A stretch of DNA of 33,516 nt, taken from positions 1 to 33,516 of the IMG/VR virus record IMGVR_UViG_3300044630_002195; one strand, written 5' to 3'. The notes under the pieces were generated by a model. The model ran no database searches and was not told the origin of the DNA. It saw nothing but the letters and a program-made list of their open reading frames with translations. The DNA comes from a virus. Both the position numbers and the translations under genes were made by a program. Of the stretch, positions 7,430 to 14,082 are shown piece after piece (position 1 is the first letter of the stretch; each line of letters starts with the position of its first letter).

Positions 7430-8048
7430 TTTTCAATTCTTTATCTAGCCAAACTTTACTTTTTACTTCACTCATTTTAACATTTGGAGGATTTTTTAAA
7501 TCTTTAGAATCTAAAAAATGAAAGAAAACCATTTGTAAAAAATCATCTTCTTTAAAATCATATGGTCTTCTCCAGTGAACTTGATCTTTTACATTAATCC
7601 AAAATCCTTGTCCGTCCAATAACTCAACCTCTTTGCCCTCTACCATGCTACGCCAATTAATATTTGATTTTAATTGATAATTAAAAGTTATAAAAGAAGA
7701 TGTTTGGTCTAGATGTGGTGGCAAAAATGGCGTCCCATATTTTTTATTGTATTCTACAAAAAATGCTGGACCTAAATATAAAGATGGAGAGTATTGTTTA
7801 ATATAGTTATTGAAAAATTTAACAATTTCTAAATCTGGTGTTAAATTAATCCTAATTCTTCCCAACTCTTTATTTAACAATACTGACGGTTCTTCAAAGC
7901 GCATACTTTCATTATTATTTGTTTCTGCTAATGGCATAAACTTTCTTGTATCATCTAAAAATTTTTCAAAACTTTCTAAAACATCTGTTGGAAATATTTT
8001 GTCAATAATAACATTGTTATTTGTTAAAAAATCAACAGTTTCATTCAT
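7407..8048 (-). CDS. HxD...H Fe(II)/2-oxoglutarate-type oxygenase, copy 2
   Basis: This 213-aa protein is the most divergent of the three tandem paralogs. The facial triad is H112-x-D114 (P-P-H-L-D) and H158 (Q-V-H-W-R-R), with F-I-T-F-N-Y-Q-L, N-I-N-W and M-V-E-G-K-E matching its neighbours. The FSGTN segment of the other two copies is replaced by W-I-N-V-K-D, which borders the active site and may change the substrate. The N-terminus (V-I-I-D-K-I-F) aligns with those of copies 1 and 3, supporting the start. ATG at 8048 overlaps copy 1 by 8 nt and has AGAGAGGAAG about 9 nt before it. Confidence 0.77.
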   Translation of the reverse strand: MNETVDFLTNNNVIIDKIFPTDVLESFEKFLDDTRKFMPLAETNNNESMRFEEPSVLLNKELGRIRINLTPDLEIVKFFNNYIKQYSPSLYLGPAFFVEYNKKYGTPFLPPHLDQTSSFITFNYQLKSNINWRSMVEGKEVELLDGQGFWINVKDQVHWRRPYDFKEDDFLQMVFFHFLDSKDLKNPPNVKMSEVKSKVWLDKELKNGYKYYN

Positions 8049-8631
8049 TTATTTTTTCTTCCTCTCTGCTCATATTTAATTCACTTTGCCAAAAGTCACA
8101 CTCAGACTCAAGATATTCTCTATATTCAGGATCAAACTCAGCATATTGATCTGAAGAAAAATGAAAAAATATCATATCTAATTGTTGACCATCTAAAATT
8201 TTTTGATCTTTTCTCCAATGAATTTGATTTGTTCCAGAAAAAACAAGCGCTTCGTTATTATTTAAAACAAACTCTTTTCCTTTTACAAATAATGGCCATT
8301 CAAAATTGCCACCCAACTGAACATCTAACGTAATTCTTGGTTTAGGAAAAACTTCATCAAAATGAGGAAACAGTTTTGGTACGTATCCAGTTTCATTGGT
8401 ATAACTGACAAAACTGTGCTCTGTCAAATAAACAGAATAATCCAAAACATCATTCATTGTTTTGGTTACTTTATCTAAAATATTTGATGGCAAACCTGCA
8501 TGATAAATTTTTTGACCTAGCAGTGTGGATAAATGGGTGCTGTCTACTGTTTTTATAAATTCATATATTTGATTTATTTCATTTGCTGTAAATATATCAT
8601 TTATGATAAAGTTTTTATGGTTATTATACAT
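8041..8631 (-). CDS. HxD...H Fe(II)/2-oxoglutarate-type oxygenase, copy 1
   Basis: The first of three tandem paralogs, 196 aa from the ATG at 8631. The triad is H90-x-D92 (F-P-H-F-D) and H138 (Q-I-H-W-R). The framework is R-I-T-L-D-V-Q-L, N-F-E-W, N-N-E-A-L-V-F-S-G-T-N and L-D-M-I-F-F-H-F, nearly the same as in copy 3. An in-frame ATG exists at 8649, overlapping the preceding gene, but TATAAT at 8638-8643 ends exactly six bases before the ATG at 8631, the geometry of a leaderless transcript. The N-terminus then aligns with copies 2 and 3. Whether the enzyme acts on phage DNA, proteins or host metabolites cannot be told. Confidence 0.78.
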   Translation of the reverse strand: MYNNHKNFIINDIFTANEINQIYEFIKTVDSTHLSTLLGQKIYHAGLPSNILDKVTKTMNDVLDYSVYLTEHSFVSYTNETGYVPKLFPHFDEVFPKPRITLDVQLGGNFEWPLFVKGKEFVLNNNEALVFSGTNQIHWRKDQKILDGQQLDMIFFHFSSDQYAEFDPEYREYLESECDFWQSELNMSREEEKINE

Positions 8632-8637
8632 AATACT

Positions 8638-8666
8638 ATTATACACCATCCATATATTGTTCTAAA
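8638..8666 (-). promoter_or_regulatory. Candidate leaderless promoter for the oxygenase cluster
   Basis: On the minus strand TATAAT (complement of 8638-8643) is followed by six bases and then ATG at 8631, so +1 would be the A of the start codon. A partial -35 box TTTAGA (complement of 8661-8666, 4 of 6 to TTGACA) lies 17 bases upstream. The -10 box covers the stop codon of the preceding 94-aa gene. No Shine-Dalgarno sequence precedes this ATG. Confidence 0.55.
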
Positions 8667-8923
8667 ACGTCTACTTCTATTATAGCAAGTCTTATTTTTT
8701 TATTGCCTTCACCCAAAACAATAACAAGTGCTGGATCGCTATTATTCTTAATTGCATCTGTTACTACTTTTGCCCAAACAGCAGCATTAAGAGTAAATGA
8801 TTTTGCACTTTCCTTAAAATCTACAGTAAAACCATTCCAAGAAGCATCTCCCTTTTTAGTATTTCTACCAGAGTTTTTATGCTGTATAGCCCCTAACCTT
8901 TTAGACTCAGAACGCTCACTCAT
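8639..8923 (-). CDS. Small phage protein, possible PD-(D/E)XK-like nuclease (94 aa)
   Basis: The 94-aa product starts basic and polar (S-E-R-S-E-S-K-R), then has K-K-G-D-A-S-W-N-G-F-T-V-D-F-K-E-S, a spacing that resembles the D...(D/E)xK metal site of small resolvase-type nucleases. L-V-I-V-L-G and R-L-A-I-I-E read as further core strands. It is short for such an enzyme and I could not find an obvious N-terminal acidic partner beyond the basic tail, so the activity is tentative. ATG at 8923 overlaps the zinc-ribbon gene by 8 nt, with AAGGG about 10 nt before it. Its place after RecA fits a recombination role. Confidence 0.7.
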   Translation of the reverse strand: MSERSESKRLGAIQHKNSGRNTKKGDASWNGFTVDFKESAKSFTLNAAVWAKVVTDAIKNNSDPALVIVLGEGNKKIRLAIIEVDVLEQYMDGV

Positions 8924-9092
8924 TTTGATAATCCCTTTTTGATTTAGGAAGTAGGTTTACTTTAGATATATGTTTTTTCGTACACATCCAAGTTACGTCT
9001 TTTGTTTCAAGCCAAAACCTACAGACATCTATAACTTCACTACATTTTTGACATGCAAATTTACCAGTAAAAGTTTTAAACTTTTCAGACAT
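8916..9092 (-). CDS. Small zinc-ribbon protein (58 aa)
   Basis: The apparent gap after RecA holds a 58-codon frame. ATG at 9092 overlaps the RecA stop by 8 nt and the stop at 8916-8918 overlaps the next start by 8 nt, the same packing as its neighbours. The cysteines C14-x2-C17, C24 and C37, with H41, suggest a single zinc site; the C-terminus is basic (K-S-K-R). There is no clear ribosome site, so coupling to RecA is likely. A nucleic-acid-binding or regulatory role is inferred from the zinc ribbon alone. Confidence 0.72.
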   Translation of the reverse strand: MSEKFKTFTGKFACQKCSEVIDVCRFWLETKDVTWMCTKKHISKVNLLPKSKRDYQNE

Positions 9093-10101
9093 TATTAACT
9101 TTATTCTTTATCATATCTTGTAAGTCTAAATCTTCTCTTACTCTGCTTACAAATGTATCTCTACCCTGGATCTTTGTGCCATCGTCAAGTTGATACCAAG
9201 CACCAGTCCTATTGATTATCCCCAGACTTTCTGCTGTATCAACCAAATCAGCGATGGAATCAATACCAAGATCATCACCTCTAAAATAAAAATCGTACTC
9301 ACCAGATTGGAAGGATGGAGAAGTTTTTGAAAACTGTAACTCCCACCTAACTTTACGACCAACTTTTTCTTCAATGAGTTTGTCTCCGACATGTATCTTC
9401 CCCTTCAATGCTTGATTGTCTGATTCTGATGAAAATAGTTTAACAACAGTTGATGAGTAAAACTTTGTTGCCTGACCACCAGTTGGTTGTTGGCTGGTAT
9501 ACATTGCACTAATATTATTTCTTGATTGTGAAATAAGAATAAACAAAGTTGGCTTAACCTTATTGTTTGCATAATTAATCATCTTCCATGCATTACTAAA
9601 GTCACGAGATTCTGCACCAATTTGTTTAGTATTTTCTAATTGTTTTAGTTCATCCGTATCTTTTTCAAAATATATTGCTGGTAACAATGAAGTAATTGAG
9701 TCAACTACAATTAAATCAACTCCAGCCTCCATTAGTTGCACACCTACATCAACCATTTCATTAATTGTTCTAGCCTTTGAAACAATTAATTTAGATGTAT
9801 CTACACCAAGTTTTTGTGACCATTCTTTATCATATGACATTTCAGCATCAATCCAAGCACAAATCTTTCCTTCTTGTTGTGCTAAAGCAACTGTCTGAAG
9901 GCATAAAGAGGACTTAGCAGAAGACTTAGATCCCCACATAAGGACTTGTCTACCATACGGCAAACCACCGTTTAAAGCCCTATTAAGACCAGTGCTAGGT
10001 GTTGCTGCATATTCTGTTGCTGGAACTGAATCTCCAGACATTATGCTTTTACGTAATTTAGGATTAAGTTGTGCTAAAACTTCTTCTATACTAACTGACA
10101 T
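9085..10101 (-). CDS. recA: RecA-like recombinase
   Basis: The 338-aa ATPase forms filaments on ssDNA and drives strand exchange. Visible motifs are the N-terminal S-T-G-L-N-R-A-L-N-G-G-L-P-Y-G-R, a Walker A loop at residues 57-64 (G-S-K-S-S-A-K-S), E-M-S-Y-D in the W-I-D-A-E strand, Walker B L-I-V-V-D-S-I-T-S-L-L-P, and the L2-like Q-P-T-G-G-Q-A-T-K-F. The fifth Walker A position is Ala62, where nearly all RecA proteins have Gly. It is slightly shorter than E. coli RecA (about 350 aa), with little C-terminal acidic tail. I chose the second ATG (10101): GGAGG lies 6 nt before it but touches the first ATG (10107). It overlaps dnaE by 11 nt. Confidence 0.93.
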   Translation of the reverse strand: MSVSIEEVLAQLNPKLRKSIMSGDSVPATEYAATPSTGLNRALNGGLPYGRQVLMWGSKSSAKSSLCLQTVALAQQEGKICAWIDAEMSYDKEWSQKLGVDTSKLIVSKARTINEMVDVGVQLMEAGVDLIVVDSITSLLPAIYFEKDTDELKQLENTKQIGAESRDFSNAWKMINYANNKVKPTLFILISQSRNNISAMYTSQQPTGGQATKFYSSTVVKLFSSESDNQALKGKIHVGDKLIEEKVGRKVRWELQFSKTSPSFQSGEYDFYFRGDDLGIDSIADLVDTAESLGIINRTGAWYQLDDGTKIQGRDTFVSRVREDLDLQDMIKNKVNNV

Positions 10102-13100
10102 GTACATCCTCCAATGTTACTGTTCCGTCTTTTGTCTTTCCAAAATCAAACTTATAGGACTTTCCTTCTTCAATATGCATATATGCTTTTGCAAATGCCG
10201 TAGGAAATACTGTGACAGAATGAAGATCTCTAGATGTATCTGCAAGTGTTAGAGAAGCCATCTTTTTACCTGTCTTTGTAGTTCTTGACTTAAGAGATAT
10301 TACAAACATTTGATCGTCCTTGTATGGTAACTGCTTGTATCCAAGGAACTTAACAAGTGCGTTAGATGATTCTTTTATTTCTTCAGAAGGTATGGAAGAT
10401 ACAATCCTATTATCATTACAAAGAACCAAGTAAGAACGACCAGTCTCAATAGTCGTATTTTCATCATCAAATATACCCACAGACCCAGTTTTGTCCAAAA
10501 TTTCAACTCGTGACCATCCTGTTCCTCTTTTAATTGATTTTACCATACCCATAAAAATGTATGATCCCTTTTCTTCAAAGTCAACAATATCCTGAATAAA
10601 TGCATAGTAGTGAGAAGGTATTGCAATATTAAACTCTGGAAGGTTTAAGTATTCATACAAGTTCTCTTTAATCTCTTTATCATTTCTAGGGTTGTCATTA
10701 AATGTTGCAGCACCAATTACCCTTAATGCTTGTAGAGCACGACTATTTACTCCGTTCCCCTTGGTAAATGTGAACTGTTCAAGTTCTTTGTACGAACTAA
10801 AAGGTCGTGCTGAAATATATCTTTCTGCAATTTTATCAGATATGTACTTGATAGCAGTGAGCCCAAACCTAATGCCCTTACCCTCAATTTTAAAATCGAT
10901 ATCCGAATCGTTAATGTGAGGTAACTTAACGCTAATGCCCATTCTTTTTGCTTCAATAAGATATTCAGTTCTCGCATCTTTATCCTTTTCATTTTTTAAT
11001 AGTGCGAACATAAACTCTAGGGGGTAGTAGTATTTGAGCCACGCTGTCCAATACGAGAGAGTACTGTAAGCAACGGCATGCGATTTGTTGAACGAATACC
11101 CAGCATGCGCTTCAAAATCATGCCAAAGATCCAAAGCACTATTAGGGGAGATATACTTACTAGCACCACTAACGAAACGATCTTGGAACTCCTTAAACTC
11201 TTTAGCATCTTTTTTCTTGCCAATGATCTTTCTAACTTTATCTGCTTCCGACATGGACATACCGCCAAGGTGTACGCATGCTTGCATAACTTGCTCCTGG
11301 TAAAGAATGCACCCATAAGTATCCTCCGTAAATGGTTTTAGAATTTGGTGAAGATAATTAATATTCTGACGACCGTGCTTACGGTCAATATAATCTTTAC
11401 CAATTGTGTTAGCAGCACCTGGACGCACCAAAGCATTTGATGCTGCTAGTTCGTTGAGGTTCTTAACGCCCATCTTGACAAGAAGGTTGGTGTATGGTGC
11501 TGCTTCGCACTGAAACACTCCCTTTGTATATCCATCTGATATCATCTGATATACATTCGCATCGTCCATCTTAATCTTAAGAAGGTCAATCTTTTTGCCA
11601 TCTCGTTCTTTGATTATGTTAATTGTATCCTTAAGAACAGATAAAGTCTTAAGACCCAATGCATCAATCTTAATCAAACCAATTCTTTCAGCCTCTTCCA
11701 TATCAACACCAACGACAGGAATTCTTTCATCAGATCCTGTAGATGATCTTGTTTCAAGTGGTGCGTATCTAAAAATTGGTTCCTTACTTGTTACTACACC
11801 TGCTGCGTGGATTCCTGTACCACGAATGCGACCACGAAGTTGTTCTCCATAGACTTCTACTTCTGGATACTTCTCACGAAACTCTCTTGTTGATTTTGAA
11901 CTACAGAAATCATCCCAAGAGTCTACAGTCTTCAAAACCTTATTGACATCTGATAGCGGAATGTTCAACACTCGTGCAATATCTCTAACAATTCCTTTAC
12001 CAGTGAACTCAAGGAATGTAGCAATAGATGCAACATGTCGATACTGTCTAACTAGATAGTCTTTTACTTCTTCACGGCGAGTATCTTGAATATCTGTATC
12101 GATATCTGGAAAATCGTTACGCTCTGGGTTAATAAAACGGAAAAACAAAAGGTTGTGCTCAATAGGATCAATGTCTGTAATCTTTAGTGCATAACAAACA
12201 AGAGAACCAGCAGATGATCCACGACCAGGCCCAACCATAATCTCTTCTTTCTTTGCCCAGTTAATCATATTGCTTACAACAAGGAAGTACGGAGCAAACT
12301 TTTTATCTTTAATAATCTGCAACTCTTCTTCAAGTCTATCAAGATACTCCTGATTTTCTGACAAACCTCGTTCTACCAAACCTTCTAATGCAACCTTTGC
12401 AAGTTCCTTATCAGGACTCTTATACTGTACTGGTAGTAAGTCTAATCCTTCTTGGATTCCATAGTCTTCTACTGTCTCTGCTAACAGAATTGTGTTTGAA
12501 TAGATGTCAGGTCTATCTATCCCCTGCGATTCCATCGCTGCTTTAATCTCTTCGTATGAGAGCAGGTGAATATCAAACTTATTAAATGTAATCTGACGGT
12601 CTTCGCCATATAGATAATCTAGGCGTTCCATCATGCTGCCTTTTTTCTTTGACTTCTCATACGTTGCATCTTTTACAAACTTGCCATGTGTATTCATTAA
12701 CAACTTAAACTCTTGTACTTCTTTTTGTGATGTATCAACATGGTGACAGTCTGGCGTAACAATAACTTTAATGCCAAACTCGTCTGCAAGATCTATTAAA
12801 TGTTTATTAATATGCGCTTCGTTATGAGGCATTACTTCAATATAATAGTCATCTCCAAAGCGTTCTTTAAACCAAGATATGTACTTCTTGGCAAGAGCGA
12901 ACTCTTCTTCTTCTAATGCTTTTACAAGCACACTACTTGGACAAGCAGAGGTAACAATAATACCTTCTTTATACTTTTCCAAAATAGTAAAATCAAATCT
13001 TGGTTTCTTAAAAAAACCATCTGTCCAAGATAGTTCACTAATCTTGTTTAGATTTTCCAAACCAATTTGATTCTTGGCTAGAAGGATAATGTGATTATAG

Positions 13101-13366
13101 ACAAGATCTTGTTGACCTTCTCTTTCAGACTTATCTCGTGTATCAGATATGTCTGCACACATGTATCCTTCTAGACCCAGAATTGGCTTAATGCCCTTTG
13201 CTTTTGCAATACGGTGCAGTTCCCTATGCCCAGATAAAGTACCGTGGTCAGTGATTGCTATTGCTGGCATCCCTAACTCAACTGCACGGTCAACGTATTC
13301 TTCTGGAGTAGCAATCCCATCAAATAAACTAAAATGGGTGTGGACATGTAAGCCTACGTAATTCAT
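10091..13366 (-). CDS. dnaE: DNA polymerase III alpha subunit (DnaE-like)
   Basis: This is the phage replicative polymerase, 1091 aa. The N-terminal PHP domain keeps all nine metal-ligand positions known from bacterial DnaE: H7, H9, D16, H41, E66, H92, C142, D206 and H208, so it may proofread. The polymerase core has G-P-G-R-G-S-S-A-G-S-L, the catalytic P420-D-I-D-T-D and the third acidic residue in G-L-I-K-I-D-A-L-G-L-K. Finger/palm motifs such as L-Y-Q-E-Q-V-M and F-N-K-S-H-A-V-A-Y follow. The C-terminus has a helix-hairpin-helix-like stretch and an OB-like fold (G-M-V-K-S-I-K-R-G-T-G-W). It is a little shorter than E. coli DnaE (about 1160 aa). TAGGAG abuts the ATG at 13366, an unusually short spacing, three bases after the SSB stop. 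Its base composition is less A+T rich than the accessory genes. Confidence 0.96.
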   Translation of the reverse strand: MNYVGLHVHTHFSLFDGIATPEEYVDRAVELGMPAIAITDHGTLSGHRELHRIAKAKGIKPILGLEGYMCADISDTRDKSEREGQQDLVYNHIILLAKNQIGLENLNKISELSWTDGFFKKPRFDFTILEKYKEGIIVTSACPSSVLVKALEEEEFALAKKYISWFKERFGDDYYIEVMPHNEAHINKHLIDLADEFGIKVIVTPDCHHVDTSQKEVQEFKLLMNTHGKFVKDATYEKSKKKGSMMERLDYLYGEDRQITFNKFDIHLLSYEEIKAAMESQGIDRPDIYSNTILLAETVEDYGIQEGLDLLPVQYKSPDKELAKVALEGLVERGLSENQEYLDRLEEELQIIKDKKFAPYFLVVSNMINWAKKEEIMVGPGRGSSAGSLVCYALKITDIDPIEHNLLFFRFINPERNDFPDIDTDIQDTRREEVKDYLVRQYRHVASIATFLEFTGKGIVRDIARVLNIPLSDVNKVLKTVDSWDDFCSSKSTREFREKYPEVEVYGEQLRGRIRGTGIHAAGVVTSKEPIFRYAPLETRSSTGSDERIPVVGVDMEEAERIGLIKIDALGLKTLSVLKDTINIIKERDGKKIDLLKIKMDDANVYQMISDGYTKGVFQCEAAPYTNLLVKMGVKNLNELAASNALVRPGAANTIGKDYIDRKHGRQNINYLHQILKPFTEDTYGCILYQEQVMQACVHLGGMSMSEADKVRKIIGKKKDAKEFKEFQDRFVSGASKYISPNSALDLWHDFEAHAGYSFNKSHAVAYSTLSYWTAWLKYYYPLEFMFALLKNEKDKDARTEYLIEAKRMGISVKLPHINDSDIDFKIEGKGIRFGLTAIKYISDKIAERYISARPFSSYKELEQFTFTKGNGVNSRALQALRVIGAATFNDNPRNDKEIKENLYEYLNLPEFNIAIPSHYYAFIQDIVDFEEKGSYIFMGMVKSIKRGTGWSRVEILDKTGSVGIFDDENTTIETGRSYLVLCNDNRIVSSIPSEEIKESSNALVKFLGYKQLPYKDDQMFVISLKSRTTKTGKKMASLTLADTSRDLHSVTVFPTAFAKAYMHIEEGKSYKFDFGKTKDGTVTLEDVHVS

Positions 13367-13369
13367 CTC

Positions 13370-14017
13370 CTACCAGTCAGTATTTGTGCTGGTAATTGAT
13401 GGGCTGTCAAAGCCAAGGTAGAACGCTTCTTGTTCTGCATAAGGAATCTTACGAAGAGCAGACTCTAGTGGATATGGCTCTGTGCCTGTCCAATCAAATG
13501 GCTCCTTATCTGGTGCAGATGGAATAAGTGTGTAGTTGGTTTCAGTTCCCTGACCATTACGTCTCAACTTCCAGACAACATTTGAAATGCTTCCAGTCTC
13601 CATTGCATATTCCTTGATTGTATTAAATGATGATTGCTTGCTGATACCCATTGACCAGATAGCAACATATGGTGGCTCTAGGCCATCGTCTACAAGAACA
13701 TTGCAGTAGAAACGAAGACGGGCTCTCCAGCCAGCCTTTGGATCCTTGCGATGCATCTCTTCTGCCCAATCACGACCTTCTGACTCCATTGTATCTAGAG
13801 CCTTACGCTTGTAGTCCTTTGGGTTGGTGTGTTCCTTGACAACTAGTGCAAGTCCACGACCTTCGTTATAGTTTGCAGAGTCTTCGTCAAGTTCTTCAAT
13901 AAAACGAATCTTTGCTGATTGTCCGTCTGCTAACTTTAGCCAACGAACTTTTGGTCCATCTGATTTTGGTTTGTCGAGCAGGGCATTGATGTTTTTTAGT
14001 CCCTTTACTACGCTCAT
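13370..14017 (-). CDS. Probable ssDNA-binding protein (SSB/gp32-type)
   Basis: The 215-aa protein lies directly before DnaE and starts its transcription unit. It has a flexible N-terminus, a beta-rich core beginning with V-R-W-L-K-L-A-D-G-Q-S-A-K-I-R-F (the usual opening strands of phage gp32-like OB folds), many Trp and Tyr residues for base stacking, and a polar tail ending N-T-D-W. No zinc-binding set is seen. I infer the function from position and fold pattern, not from a decisive motif. AAGGAG lies 6 nt before the ATG at 14017. A hand count of 13441-13500 gives 27 of 60 G+C, clearly higher than in the halogenase gene next door, perhaps reflecting high expression or different ancestry. 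Confidence 0.62.
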   Translation of the reverse strand: MSVVKGLKNINALLDKPKSDGPKVRWLKLADGQSAKIRFIEELDEDSANYNEGRGLALVVKEHTNPKDYKRKALDTMESEGRDWAEEMHRKDPKAGWRARLRFYCNVLVDDGLEPPYVAIWSMGISKQSSFNTIKEYAMETGSISNVVWKLRRNGQGTETNYTLIPSAPDKEPFDWTGTEPYPLESALRKIPYAEQEAFYLGFDSPSITSTNTDW

Positions 14018-14082
14018 ATTATTCTCCTTTTTGTTTGTTTATTTATTTAGTTTATCATAGATGGTTGTTTTGTGCAACTATG
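14018..14082 (-). promoter_or_regulatory. Intergenic region with candidate -10 box for SSB-dnaE-recA
   Basis: This is one of the largest non-coding gaps in the window. On the minus strand TATGAT (complement of 14054-14059, 5 of 6 to the consensus) would start a transcript with a leader of about 30 nt, A-rich and ending in AAGGAG before the ATG. No -35 box is seen. A short imperfect inverted repeat (GTTG/CAAC with outer CATAG/CTATG) covers about 14056-14082 just after the halogenase stop; it lacks a U-run and I do not call it a terminator. Confidence 0.42.

Noticed and set aside
8632-8649. Upstream ATG at 8649 as start of oxygenase copy 1
   Set aside because: It adds six residues not matched in copies 2 and 3, has no ribosome site, and the -10 box would lie inside the coding sequence; the ATG at 8631 fits better, though coupling from 8649 is not excluded.
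14056-14082. Hairpin after the halogenase as a rho-independent terminator
   Set aside because: The stem is short and interrupted and is followed by A-rich sequence, without a U-run on the transcribed strand.
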